DNA of 64,000 nucleotides from positions 62,001-126,000 of the forward strand of contig NZ_WVZN01000042.1 in assembly GCF_011772445.1 (NCBI RefSeq), in the 5' to 3' direction. The translations under genes and the position numbers were made by a program. The notes beneath the pieces are model-generated. The model searched no databases. It saw only the letters and a program-made list of their open reading frames with translations, and was not told where the DNA came from. Every line of letters begins with the position of its first letter. Position 1 is the stretch's first letter. This DNA comes from Hydrogenophaga sp. (GTDB lineage Bacteria > Pseudomonadota > Gammaproteobacteria > Burkholderiales > Burkholderiaceae_C). This document shows positions 8,947 through 19,154 of the stretch, one piece after another.

Positions 8947-9369
8947 TCAGTCGTCCCAGCCACCACGGCGACCGTCGCGGTAGCCGTGCTTGTAGCCATG
9001 TTTGTAGCCGTGCTTGTGCCAGTGCTTGGGCGGACGGTCGTGACGCCACTGGCGCGGGTGCTGGTACACGGGGTAGGAGTGGACGACCACCGGGTGCGGG
9101 TGCACGACCACGGGCCGCGGGTACACCACCACAGGGCGCGGGCTGTACACCGGGTAGCCGTAGGACGGGTAGCTGTAGACCACGGTGGGCGCGTTCGACA
9201 CGCCCACGTGCACACCGGGCGAATTCACGCCGATGGACCAGTAGACGTTGTCGCGGGCCTGGGCCTGCGAGGCGATGCCCGACAGCGCCCAGGCGCCGGC
9301 TGCCAGCGACAGCAAGGCCAGACCGCGCAGTGCGCGGTGGTGGCGGGGGCTGAGAGACAGGGTATTCAT
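8947..9369 (-). CDS. Exported low-complexity Pro/Val/His-rich protein
   Basis: 140-residue secreted or surface protein with a signal peptide (ALRGLALLSLAAGAWALSG, then AQA). The mature part has a Tyr/Pro/Val region with about three copies of an RPVVVYP-like unit, then a basic His/Gly/Lys end with HKHGY units repeated in tandem. Family unknown. The His content could bind metal, but nothing else in the sequence proves that. It is convergent with the LytTR regulator and divergent from the DUF924 gene. Coding is supported by the signal peptide and a GGAGT site 5' of the ATG. Confidence 0.7.
   Translation of the reverse strand: MNTLSLSPRHHRALRGLALLSLAAGAWALSGIASQAQARDNVYWSIGVNSPGVHVGVSNAPTVVYSYPSYGYPVYSPRPVVVYPRPVVVHPHPVVVHSYPVYQHPRQWRHDRPPKHWHKHGYKHGYKHGYRDGRRGGWDD
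8981..9028 (-). repeat. 12-bp tandem repeat, about four copies
   Basis: Units TAGCCGTGCTTG, TAGCCATGTTTG, TAGCCGTGCTTG and a diverged TGCCAGTGCTTG run head to tail and encode the HKHG-Y-KHGY-KHGY stretch of the exported protein. The 12-base period keeps the reading frame, so copy number could vary without a frameshift. Confidence 0.85.
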
Positions 9370-9469
9370 GGGGTGACTCCAGAGCGACGGCGGCGTGCCG
9401 CACCTGAATTACAGACAATGCCGGGGCCGCGCGCACCACACGCCCGGTCAAAGCTGTAGCAACACGTAA

Positions 9470-10093
9470 ATGGCGACCGATCTTTACATTCCTCCTCAGG
9501 CCAAACCCTTGCTCGACCAATGGTGCGGCGACGGCCTCACCCGACATTGGCCCAGCGAGCCGCGCGACAAACTCTGGTTCGGCTTCGACCCGGAGCAGGA
9601 CGAGGACCTTCGCCACCGCTACGGCGCGCTGGTGGACGAGGCCTTGGCCGGCGGCCTGACCGACTGGGCCGGCGCACCCCTGGGCCGCCTGGCCCTGGTG
9701 CTGCTGCTCGACCAGTTGCCACGCAACCTGTTCCGCCGACAGGCGCGCGCCTTCGCCGGCGACCCACGGGCCCAGGCGCTCACACACGCGGCCGTGGCCA
9801 GTGGCGAAGACGAGCGCCTGCCCGTGGTGGCCCGGGTGTTCCTCTACATGCCGCTGGTGCACGCCGAGTCGCTGCCTCTGCAGGACGAAGCCGTGCGCTG
9901 CTTCGAGCGCCTGCGCGAGCAGGCCCCGGCGTTCTGCCACGCCACGCTGGACGAGAACCTGCGCTACGCGCGGCTGCACCGCGACATCGTGGCCCGCTTC
10001 GGGCGCTTTCCCCACCGCAACGAGGCCCTCGGGCGCGCCAGCACCGCCGAGGAGCTTGCGTTTCTGAAGGACGGGCCGCGCTTCGGGCAGTAG
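9470..10093 (+). CDS. DUF924 family protein
   Basis: 207-residue soluble, all-helical protein of the DUF924 family. Family hallmarks are visible: FGFDPEQDE near the N-terminus, LALVLLLDQLPRNLFR near residue 80-95 and FLYMPLVHAE near 125. The family has a TPR-like fold and no established function. There is no signal peptide and no obvious functional partner among the neighbours. The ATG follows a weak ribosome binding site. Confidence 0.85.
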   Translation: MATDLYIPPQAKPLLDQWCGDGLTRHWPSEPRDKLWFGFDPEQDEDLRHRYGALVDEALAGGLTDWAGAPLGRLALVLLLDQLPRNLFRRQARAFAGDPRAQALTHAAVASGEDERLPVVARVFLYMPLVHAESLPLQDEAVRCFERLREQAPAFCHATLDENLRYARLHRDIVARFGRFPHRNEALGRASTAEELAFLKDGPRFGQ

Positions 10094-10101
10094 GCGCTCG
10101 C

Positions 10102-11193
10102 TCAGCCCCCGGCCAGCGGCCTCAGGGCCGCCGGCAGCCAGTCTGCGAGGCGCGCGTGGATGCGCGCCTCGCGCCGCTGCCACCAGATGCCCAGCGCCAC
10201 GAAGCCCAGGCCCAACAGCGTGAGCACGAAGGGAAACAGCAGGCTGTCGGCGAACACCTTGTAGCTGAGGTAGCCCACGTAGCCGGCCACGCCAATGGCG
10301 CCGAACACCGTGAACACGCGCCGCGCGATGGCCGCGCCCAGGAACACCAGAACCACATTGATGAGCGCGTAGCCCAGCTTCGACAGCTCGGAGTCGCTTT
10401 CGCGAAAGCTCAGCCCGCACCAGAACATGATGGCGCCGAACAGGTAGAGCCAGAAGGCGAAGTCCTGCCGGTCGCGTGGGTCGCTGGCCAGGCGGCAGCG
10501 CAGGTCCACCCACACCGCGATGGCGCAGGTGGCCAGACCGAACACCAGGGACACGTCGCGCGTGAATTCCCAATCGAAACCCTCCTGGCGCGTGAGCATG
10601 TGCGCCACGTCCATGTTCAGGTACCACAGCGTCACGGCCACCGGCATCACCATGAACGGCAGGCGCAGCCACCACAGCATGCCCACGGCGGCCGCCAGCG
10701 TGAGCAGCTCCAGCGTGAGCCAGCGCCAGTCGATGAGGCGGTGGTAGTCGCGGTAGCTGTCGGGTCCGCCCTCGGGCCACAGGCCCAGGCCGCTCTGCAC
10801 CGACCACGCCGCCAGCGGCACCAGGCACACCGCGATGGTGGCCAGGATGCCTGCCGGGATGTGCAGGCCGCGGCCTTGCAGGTGGCGCGCCACCGCCACC
10901 GCACCCACCGCGTACCCCAGCGAGAGCAGCAGCACGCCCCAGGCGCCGAACAGCTCCCAGCCCAGGGTCATGAACAGCGTCATGGCGCCAATGGCCAGCA
11001 GGCCGCCGAAGTAATAAAGCACGTGGGTGAAGCTGAAGCGCGCGGGGGCAATGGCATCGCCCGCCCAGCGCGCCCACAGGCGCTCGGCCTGCTCGAGAGA
11101 GATGTCGCCTGCCTGCGCGGCGGCCTGCAAGCGGGTCCAGTCGATCTGCAGGCGCTGGCTTCGGTCCGGCGCCAGGGTGTTCTCGTCGCTCAT
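10102..11193 (-). CDS. DUF2157-like polytopic membrane protein
   Basis: 363-residue protein with a soluble N-terminal segment of about 70 residues (LQAAAQAGDISLEQAERLWARW, a DUF2157-style N-terminus) and roughly ten transmembrane helices. The ATG at 11193 is chosen because GGAGGAGC lies just upstream; the longest frame starts 33 bases earlier without such a site. Function unknown. It ends nine bases from the convergent DUF924 gene. Confidence 0.75.
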   Translation of the reverse strand: MSDENTLAPDRSQRLQIDWTRLQAAAQAGDISLEQAERLWARWAGDAIAPARFSFTHVLYYFGGLLAIGAMTLFMTLGWELFGAWGVLLLSLGYAVGAVAVARHLQGRGLHIPAGILATIAVCLVPLAAWSVQSGLGLWPEGGPDSYRDYHRLIDWRWLTLELLTLAAAVGMLWWLRLPFMVMPVAVTLWYLNMDVAHMLTRQEGFDWEFTRDVSLVFGLATCAIAVWVDLRCRLASDPRDRQDFAFWLYLFGAIMFWCGLSFRESDSELSKLGYALINVVLVFLGAAIARRVFTVFGAIGVAGYVGYLSYKVFADSLLFPFVLTLLGLGFVALGIWWQRREARIHARLADWLPAALRPLAGG

Positions 11194-11286
11194 GGGGTGC
11201 TCCTCCTGGCGCGCACGATAGCGCACAAGTCCCGGCCGGTGGCGACGGCCTGAGCGTGCTGCCTACGCCATCGGTGGAAGCGGCCT

Positions 11287-11322
11287 TAGACCCGGGTCGA
11301 CCCTCCCTTGGTCTAGACCCGG
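11287..11322. promoter_or_regulatory. Paired TAGACCCGG direct repeats, possible operator
   Basis: TAGACCCGG occurs at 11287-11295 and 11314-11322, the first being part of the perfect palindrome GACCCGGGTC. The repeats lie in the divergent gap between the DUF2157-like gene and the chaperone-like gene. Their centres are 27 bp apart. A regulator cannot be named. Confidence 0.35.
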
Positions 11323-11380
11323 AACGGCCCGGCGCGGCCCTTCACCCATGCGCCGTCTCTTGATCATTTCGAAACATCAG

Positions 11381-11851
11381 ATGAGCTCACTCCACGACGC
11401 GACCGATGCCCTGCGCCTGCTCACGCAAGCGAGCGAACGCCTGACCCAGATCACCGGCCTCACCGAAAGCGAGGACGCCGCCTGGTTCATCGACTTCCAG
11501 GGCGACGGCGGCTTCATGGCCGAGTGGTCTGCCGACTGGTCCCGCCTGGTGCTCACCGCCGACTTGGGGCAGCCCACGGCCGAGGGCGAGCTGAGGGCGC
11601 TGAACCTGGCCCTGTCCTACAACGCCCTGTGGCGCGAGATCGGCGACCTGCGCATCGCCCGCGACGGCGATGAAGGCGAGCTGATGCTCATCGGCGAGCT
11701 GGGGCCCGAGGACGGTGATCCCGAGACCTTCAACGCCGCGCTGCTGCACTTCGAGGCCCTGCGGCGCTGGTGGGTCGACGCCATCGCCCGCGCGGCGACC
11801 AGCAACCCGGCGCCGCCCACGCCGCCGGGGGTCATGTTCGATCGCATCTGA
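11381..11851 (+). CDS. Type III secretion chaperone-like (CesT-type) protein
   Basis: 156-residue acidic protein with the alpha-beta-beta-beta-alpha pattern of CesT/Tir-type secretion chaperones: an N-terminal helix (DATDALRLLTQASERL), strands around WFIDFQGDGGFMAEWSADWSR and LVLTADLG, and a late helix (FNAALLHFEALRRWWVDAI). The assignment is by overall character, not a diagnostic catalytic motif. The ATG at 11381 gives the standard length; an ATG at 11348 is also in frame. No type III secretion machinery is in the window. The small repeat protein 35 bases downstream is the natural candidate partner, since such chaperones usually sit next to the protein they serve. Confidence 0.6.
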   Translation: MSSLHDATDALRLLTQASERLTQITGLTESEDAAWFIDFQGDGGFMAEWSADWSRLVLTADLGQPTAEGELRALNLALSYNALWREIGDLRIARDGDEGELMLIGELGPEDGDPETFNAALLHFEALRRWWVDAIARAATSNPAPPTPPGVMFDRI

Positions 11852-11886
11852 TTTCCCATCCCTGCTCCCCCATCAACAAGCAAGCC

Positions 11887-12300
11887 ATGTCCATCAAAAA
11901 CATCTTCCGCACCAAGGCGCCAGCGCCAACCCCTGCACCAGCCCAACGGCGAGTGCAGTTCGCCGAATTCGACCGTCTCATCCTGGAGCCAAAGCGCGAA
12001 AAGGGGGCGAGGCGAGCTGCTCGGGTATCCGTTCACTATGGGCAGTCCCCCGCCCAAGCCGCCAACTGCAACGTGCCAAATGATCTGCGACGCCCGCCGC
12101 GTGGTCGCCAGGCAGCGGATCAAGCTTCAACCCCTCTGGATCAGCTCGCGCGAGCCAGCACCTTCGAAGACTTCGCCCGGATCCCGGGCAATGATCTGCC
12201 GACAGAGCCACAGCAGGCGCCCAATGCCGCGGCCAGACAGCTCGATCAGATCGCCAAGGCGGCGACGTTCGACGACATCGCGAGACTTCTGGGCAATTAA
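11887..12300 (+). CDS. Small protein with a duplicated 19-residue motif
   Basis: 137 residues, no recognised family and no signal peptide. The N-terminus is basic and Pro/Ala-rich (NIFRTKAPAPTPAPAQRR). The C-terminal half has two copies of a 19-residue unit at residues 84-102 (LDQLARASTFEDFARIPGN) and 119-137 (LDQIAKAATFDDIARLLGN), 12 of 19 positions identical, each predicted helical. Position directly after the chaperone-like gene suggests a chaperone-client pair. The N-terminus resembles the unstructured ends of secreted substrates, but that is a weak argument. Confidence 0.6.
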   Translation: MSIKNIFRTKAPAPTPAPAQRRVQFAEFDRLILEPKREKGARRAARVSVHYGQSPAQAANCNVPNDLRRPPRGRQAADQASTPLDQLARASTFEDFARIPGNDLPTEPQQAPNAAARQLDQIAKAATFDDIARLLGN

Positions 12301-12381
12301 GGAAGCCATCGAATTCGCGGAGCGGGGCCCGCCTTGGCCCTGCCGCGACATCCCCGTGGCGGCGGTCCCTAGAATCCGCCC

Positions 12382-14199
<1,818 letters not shown>

Positions 14200-14506
14200 T
14201 CCACGCGCGCAGTGGGCGTTCACGAAGTGCTGGCGGCTCGCGAGAGTCGCCGGCATTTCGTTTGAGGGATGGCTGATTTGCAGCGTTCTCGAACACCAGG
14301 CCTGACGGCCTGTATGGCCGCTTTCAGGCTGAGTGCGGGTGTTGGTGACATGCGAGCCGTATTGCAGAGCGAGGTTGGCCAACGTGCAGAAGAAGATCAG
14401 CCTTGGCTGAACGAAGCAATGCAGGTCAGTTCGACTCAGCAGGATTTTTTGAACGAATCATCAACTGTCATGGGCAGCCGCTGCATGCTTTGTTTGCCGT
14501 CGGCGA
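14200..14506. other. Gap between glnS and livF with no convincing gene
   Basis: About 300 bases separate the ends of two convergent genes. Short frames are present, for example 14269-14517 on the plus strand, but none has a ribosome binding site or family resemblance and base composition is lower in GC than the coding flanks. Apart from the hairpin at 14223-14260, no defined element was recognised. Confidence 0.5.
14223..14260 (+). terminator. Long imperfect hairpin after glnS
   Basis: The arms at 14223-14238 and 14245-14260 form a 16-bp stem with three G-U pairs in the plus-strand RNA and a 6-base loop, starting 24 bases after the glnS stop. It is followed by only TTTG, so it may be a terminator or a 3'-end stabilising structure. 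Confidence 0.5.
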
Positions 14507-15214
14507 TTACACGCTGATGCGACCGATCAGCGCCTGGCGGTCGCCTGGATCGCCCGATTCACCCTCGGCCACCACTTGACCACGTTCGATCAGATAGTGC
14601 CGCGTGGTCAGGTTCAGCGCGCGATGCACGTTCTGCTCGACGAGCACGATGGGTGTCCCTTCGCGGGCCAGCTTGCCGATCAGCTCGAATATCTCGTCGA
14701 CGATCATCGGCGCCAGCCCCTCTGTGGGTTCGTCGATCAGCAGGAGGCGCGGGGCCCCTGCCAGCACACGCGCAATCGCCAGCATCTGCTGCTCGCCTCC
14801 CGACAAGGTGGTCCCCATCTGGCGCCTCCGCTCGGCCAGACGGGGAAATCGCTGGTAGGTGTCGTCGAGGCGCCGACGGGATTCGGCCCGGCTGCGCGAT
14901 GGGCACTGCATCTGGCCCAGTCGCAGGTTCTCTTCCACAGTGAGTCCGGGAAAGATGCGCCGGTCCTCGGGCACCAGGCCGATACCGCGGCGGCAGATCT
15001 GGTCGGCACTGACGCCGTCGAGACGCTCGCCATCGAACAGCACCTGTCCGCTCGACGGTGACAGCCAACCCGCAATGGTCTTGATCAAGGTGGTCTTGCC
15101 CACACCGTTGCGCCCGAACAGGCCGATCACCTCGCCCTTGCCCACGCGCAGGTCGATGCCTTGCAGCACGTGGCTCAGACCGTAGTGGGTGTGAATGCTT
15201 TTGAGTTCGAGCAT
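14507..15214 (-). CDS. livF: Branched-chain-type ABC transporter ATPase, LivF family
   Basis: 235-residue ATP-binding subunit: Walker A GRNGVGKTT, signature LSGGEQQ, Walker B LLLIDEPTEG and the switch His region VLVEQNVHRAL are intact. The short linker pattern marks the LivF rather than the LivG half. It is the last gene of the long operon that begins with the furoyl-CoA dehydrogenase genes; its ATG shares one base with the livG stop. In this context the transported substrate is probably an aromatic acid such as 2-furoate rather than leucine. Confidence 0.9.
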   Translation of the reverse strand: MLELKSIHTHYGLSHVLQGIDLRVGKGEVIGLFGRNGVGKTTLIKTIAGWLSPSSGQVLFDGERLDGVSADQICRRGIGLVPEDRRIFPGLTVEENLRLGQMQCPSRSRAESRRRLDDTYQRFPRLAERRRQMGTTLSGGEQQMLAIARVLAGAPRLLLIDEPTEGLAPMIVDEIFELIGKLAREGTPIVLVEQNVHRALNLTTRHYLIERGQVVAEGESGDPGDRQALIGRISV

Positions 15215-15963
15215 CAGTGCTTCTCCCCGAAATAGGCGGCCTGCACCGCCGGATTGGCGCGCACCTCGGCCGGTGGGCCCTCGGCCAGCTTCTGACCCTG
15301 GTGCATCACGACCACGTGGTCCGACAACTGCATCACCAGATCGACGTCATGTTCGACGAGCAGGATGGACAGCCCGTGGTCACGCGACAGGCCCCGGATC
15401 AGGGACTCGGTTTCGCGGGTGTCGGTGTGGCTCATGCCCTGGGTGGGCTCGTCGAGCAGCAGCATGCGCGGTCGCGAGGCCAACGACACCGCGATCTCCA
15501 GACGTCTTTGTTCGCCATGCGACAGGTAGCCGGCCAGCTCGTCGGCCTTGGCGCGCAGCTCGAACTGACCGAGAAGCTCGTCGACCCGGTGCGAGGCGAT
15601 AGTGCTGCGCACCAGTGGCCGGAACAGGCCGCGGCCACGCTCCAGAAACTGTGCGGCCAGGCGAAGGTTCTCGCGAACCGTCAGATCAAAGAACAGGTTG
15701 GTGATCTGGAAAGAACGCGACAGCCCGTTGGCCAGAAGCTGGTGCGGCGCCTGGCTGGTGACGTCCCGGCCATCGAAGCGCACGCTGCCGGCCGTGGGGC
15801 GGATGGCCCCGCTGATGAGGTTGAACAGGCTGCTTTTGCCTGCCCCGTTGGGCCCGATGACCGCGGTGATGCGGCCGGGCTGGGCCTCGAAGCTCACGTC
15901 GTGCACGGCCCTCAAAGCGCCGAACTGCACGCTCAGGCCCTGAACCGAGAGGATGGCGCTCAT
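15214..15963 (-). CDS. livG: Branched-chain-type ABC transporter ATPase, LivG family
   Basis: 249-residue ATP-binding subunit with Walker A GPNGAGKSS, signature LSHGEQR, Walker B MLLLDEPTQG and VEHDVDLVM. The signature loop has His in place of the usual second Gly/Tyr position, common in LivG proteins. The ATG at 15963 overlaps the end of livM by four bases, so the open frame running further upstream is not used. It pairs with LivF to energise import through LivH/LivM. Confidence 0.9.
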   Translation of the reverse strand: MSAILSVQGLSVQFGALRAVHDVSFEAQPGRITAVIGPNGAGKSSLFNLISGAIRPTAGSVRFDGRDVTSQAPHQLLANGLSRSFQITNLFFDLTVRENLRLAAQFLERGRGLFRPLVRSTIASHRVDELLGQFELRAKADELAGYLSHGEQRRLEIAVSLASRPRMLLLDEPTQGMSHTDTRETESLIRGLSRDHGLSILLVEHDVDLVMQLSDHVVVMHQGQKLAEGPPAEVRANPAVQAAYFGEKH

Positions 15964-17012
15964 GGGCGGATCTCCTTGCGCGGGTGGCGGCGGTCCAGCC
16001 AGCGCTGCAGTGCCGGCGTGGCATAGCCGATCAAGCCGCGTGGCATCACGATCACGACGATCACGAACATCACGCCGATGACGATGTGGTGATGCGCGGT
16101 GAAGGACCCCACCACCGAGCGCAGGCCGGTGAGGATGGCCGAGCCATAGAGCGGCCCGATCAAGGTTCCGGTCCCACCGACGATGACGTTGATGACCGCA
16201 TTGCCCGAGACCTGGAAGAACATCAGTTCGGGCGAAACGAACCCGCGCAGCATGGGGTAGAGCGCGCCGCTCGTACCCGCGATGCAGGCGGCCCCCACGA
16301 AGGCGCCCAGCTTGTAGCGCCAGGGGTCGACCCCGAGAAAGCCCACGCGGTGCTCGTTGGTGCGGATGGCATCGAGCTGGCGGCCCGCCGGGGTGTCCCT
16401 CAGGTAACGCAGTCCGATGTAGATCGCGCCGATGAACGCCAGCACCAGCAGGAAGAATCCTTCGGGCGTGCCCGAGTTCAGGCCGGGGATCACCTTGGCT
16501 GCGGGCACGCCGATGATGCCGTCGGAGGCCCCAAGCTCGCGCGTGTTGTAGATCACCTTTGACAGCACCTGCGCCATGCCGAAGCTGATGAGAGCGAAAT
16601 AGACCCCCTTGGAACGTATGGCGATCAGTCCACCGATGAGGCCAGCCACCATGCTGAACGCCAGCGCGCTGGCCATGGCCAGCCACAGGGAGTCGCTCCA
16701 ATGCTTGAGCACCAGTGCCGACACATACGCGCCCAGGCCGAAGAACAAGGCTTGTCCCAGCGGGAGCAATCCGACGCGACCCAGCAGCAGGTCTACCGAC
16801 AGCGCCAGACCACCGAAGATCAGGGCCTCCGTGGCCAGGCGCAGGTAGAACACGTCGCCCAGGGCGAACGCGGTGGCGCCGAAGACCAAGGCCCCGGCAA
16901 AGAACAGGATGGCCAGCCATGACGCAGCGGAGCGTCGCCGTGCCGGGGGAACCATGGCATCCATGGCCTTGCGCCCCGAGGCGATCGCGGAAGAAGATGC
17001 GGGTGTGGTCAT
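15960..17012 (-). CDS. livM: Branched-chain-type ABC transporter permease, LivM family
   Basis: 350-residue inner-membrane permease with about eight to ten transmembrane helices and a longer N-terminal cytoplasmic part than LivH. Family signatures include LPLGQALFFGLGAYV, RSKGVYFALISFGMAQ and the cytoplasmic coupling segment REL-type loop near AIRTNEHRVGFLGVDPWRYK. It begins one base after the livH stop. It partners LivH to form the channel. Confidence 0.9.
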   Translation of the reverse strand: MTTPASSSAIASGRKAMDAMVPPARRRSAASWLAILFFAGALVFGATAFALGDVFYLRLATEALIFGGLALSVDLLLGRVGLLPLGQALFFGLGAYVSALVLKHWSDSLWLAMASALAFSMVAGLIGGLIAIRSKGVYFALISFGMAQVLSKVIYNTRELGASDGIIGVPAAKVIPGLNSGTPEGFFLLVLAFIGAIYIGLRYLRDTPAGRQLDAIRTNEHRVGFLGVDPWRYKLGAFVGAACIAGTSGALYPMLRGFVSPELMFFQVSGNAVINVIVGGTGTLIGPLYGSAILTGLRSVVGSFTAHHHIVIGVMFVIVVIVMPRGLIGYATPALQRWLDRRHPRKEIRP

Positions 17013-17013
17013 C

Positions 17014-17907
17014 TCAGGCGCTCCCGAGTTTTCCGAACAGCCCTTGCGGACGCCACATCAGCACCAGGACCATGATCCCGAACAGCAGCGGATCGCTCCA
17101 TACGGGCGAGATGTAAAGGCTGGAGATGGACTGCACCTGCGTGAGCAGCAGGCCGGCCAGCACGGCGCCCTTGATGGATCCCATGCCGCCGATGATCACC
17201 ACGCTGAAGGCGATGAGCACGAAGTCGCGCCCCATGGTGGGGAACACCGAATAGATCGGCGCCAGCAGGACGCCCGCGATGCCCGCCAGCGCCACACCGA
17301 AGGCGAACGTCGCGGCATAGACGCGGTGGACCGGCACTCCCAACGAAGCGCTCATGTGGCGGTCGTACGCGGCGGCTCTCACCACGGCGCCCACCGACGT
17401 GCGGAACACCAGCAGCCAGACCGCTGCGATCAGCGCTCCGCCGAACAGCATCACGAACAGCCGGTAATTGGGAAAGAACAAACCCACCATCTCGGTGGCA
17501 CCGCTGATGGGCGCCTCCATGCGCAGCGGGTTGGCGCCGAAGACGATCTTGAGCGCGTCTTCCAGCACCACCGCCACGCCGAAGGTGAGCAGCAGGGTCA
17601 GCGTGTGGCGGTCCTTGCTGTGGAAGACGCGCTGGATAAGGCCGCGTTCGGTGGCGTAACCCAGCACCGCCATCAGCAGCGGCGTCAGGGCCAGTGCCCA
17701 CCAGAATGACAGCCCGAGGCCCAACAGGGCCACGGCCAGGTAGGCACCGATGGCGTAGAACTCGCCGTGGGCCATGTTGATGACGTCCAGCAATCCGAAA
17801 ATGATCGTCAGGCCCAGGGCCATCAACACCACGGCCACGCCGATGGAAAGGCCATTGATCATCTGCGGTGCCAGCACGAACTGCAGCCACTCCAGGGCGT
17901 TGCTCAT
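17014..17907 (-). CDS. livH: Branched-chain-type ABC transporter permease, LivH family
   Basis: 297-residue permease with about eight helices. GLTIIFGLLDVINMAHGEFY is the classic LivH N-terminal motif and AAAYDRHMSASLGVPVHRVY is the ATPase-contact loop. The ATG at 17907 is chosen because it gives the standard N-terminus and follows the binding-protein gene by 22 bases. The frame upstream of it is shared with the end of that gene and is not coding. Confidence 0.9.
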   Translation of the reverse strand: MSNALEWLQFVLAPQMINGLSIGVAVVLMALGLTIIFGLLDVINMAHGEFYAIGAYLAVALLGLGLSFWWALALTPLLMAVLGYATERGLIQRVFHSKDRHTLTLLLTFGVAVVLEDALKIVFGANPLRMEAPISGATEMVGLFFPNYRLFVMLFGGALIAAVWLLVFRTSVGAVVRAAAYDRHMSASLGVPVHRVYAATFAFGVALAGIAGVLLAPIYSVFPTMGRDFVLIAFSVVIIGGMGSIKGAVLAGLLLTQVQSISSLYISPVWSDPLLFGIMVLVLMWRPQGLFGKLGSA

Positions 17908-17929
17908 GGTGTTGGGCTCCAGGCGTTGA

Positions 17930-19114
17930 TCAGAAGCGGTTGCAGACGTCGGGACCGATTGCCGCGTCCGCCTTGACCTGCCCCACGAGCTCGAACTTGC
18001 CGCCATTCACACGCATGGCATACATGTCCTGCATCGCCTGGTGGTCGCCGGCGCGCATCGTCTTGGTGCCCTGCGGCGTGCTCCATTGAAGGCCCCGCAT
18101 CGCGGTGCGGACCTTGTCGGTGTCGGTGCTGCCGGCTTTTTCGACCGCGGCCTTGTAGAAGAACAGCACGCCGTAGCTGTCGGCGCCGTACAGGTCGGGC
18201 GCAGACTTGTTGGCCGCTTCGAAGTCGGCCACGAACTTGCGGTTCTCGGGTGAGTCGATGCTGGTGGCATAGCCGACGCCGGTCACGAAGCCGTCAGCGG
18301 CCTTGCCGATGGCGGGCAGGTTCTGCGAGGTCACCGTGCCGGAGGCGCCCACCACCTGCACGTTTCGGCTGATGCCGAACTCGGCCATCTGCGAGAACAG
18401 GCGCACCGTGTCGTTGCCCGCCACCGACGTGTAGATGACCGCCGGACGGGCCGAGCGCATCTGGCCGAAGAAGGGTGAGTAGTCCTTGTTGTCGAGCGGC
18501 GCGAACACCTCGCCGACCGACTTCGATCCCTTGGCCTCGGCGGCCGACTTGAAGGCTGCCACCGTGCTGCGACCCATCTCGTAGTCCGGTCCGAGGTAGA
18601 ACACGTTGGCGTTGGGTTTGGTGCCCGCGAGCCAGTCGGCCAGCGCGGCCGATTGCATGCCCGCCCTCGCGTTGACTCGGAACACATTGGGCGAACACTT
18701 GTCGCCGGTGATCGAGTCCGCGAACGACACGGTGGTCGCGATCAGGCGGCCGTTGCGCTCGGCGAGCTGGCCCACGGCCAGGGTGGATCCGCTGTTCACG
18801 GTGCCGGTGAGGAAGTCGACCTTGTTCACCTGGAACAGCTTCTCGGCCTTCTGCACGGCCACGGCGGGGTTGGCCTCCTCGTCTTCGTAGATCAGTTCCA
18901 GCGGGCGCCCGGCCACGCCACCGGCGGCGTTGATCTGGCGCGCGGCCAGGTCCAGCCCCCACTTCACCTGCTGGCCGATGCCGGCGTAGGTGCCCGACAG
19001 CGGCGTGACCACGCCGATGCGGATGGGCTGCGTCTGTGCCAGGGTGTTGCCGGCAAAACCGGCCAGGGCGAGCGCCAGCGGAAGGGATGCGGTGCGAAGG
19101 GTGGTGGTTTTCAT
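17930..19114 (-). CDS. ABC transporter periplasmic binding protein, LivK/aromatic-acid type
   Basis: 394-residue substrate-binding protein of the type I (leucine/amide) fold. It has a cleavable signal peptide (TASLPLALALAGFAGNTLAQ), then IRIGVVTPLSGTYAGIGQQ and QINAAGGVAGRPLELIYEDEE, hallmarks of the family. The ATG at 19114 follows a GAGGAGAC site. It lies between the 2-oxoglutaroyl-CoA hydrolase candidate and livH, so the binding protein and permeases are in the catabolic operon. This supports uptake of the pathway substrate, likely 2-furoate or another aromatic carboxylate. Confidence 0.88.
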   Translation of the reverse strand: MKTTTLRTASLPLALALAGFAGNTLAQTQPIRIGVVTPLSGTYAGIGQQVKWGLDLAARQINAAGGVAGRPLELIYEDEEANPAVAVQKAEKLFQVNKVDFLTGTVNSGSTLAVGQLAERNGRLIATTVSFADSITGDKCSPNVFRVNARAGMQSAALADWLAGTKPNANVFYLGPDYEMGRSTVAAFKSAAEAKGSKSVGEVFAPLDNKDYSPFFGQMRSARPAVIYTSVAGNDTVRLFSQMAEFGISRNVQVVGASGTVTSQNLPAIGKAADGFVTGVGYATSIDSPENRKFVADFEAANKSAPDLYGADSYGVLFFYKAAVEKAGSTDTDKVRTAMRGLQWSTPQGTKTMRAGDHQAMQDMYAMRVNGGKFELVGQVKADAAIGPDVCNRF

Positions 19115-19154
19115 GTCTGTCTCCTCAGGTGGGGTGGTGGAGGTGGCGGGGAAA

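Noticed and set aside
8981..9028. CRISPR-like repeat
   Set aside because: Units are 12 bases, contiguous, without spacers, and lie inside a reading frame.
14269..14517. 82-codon frame between glnS and livF
   Set aside because: No ribosome binding site, no recognisable family and it runs into livF antisense.
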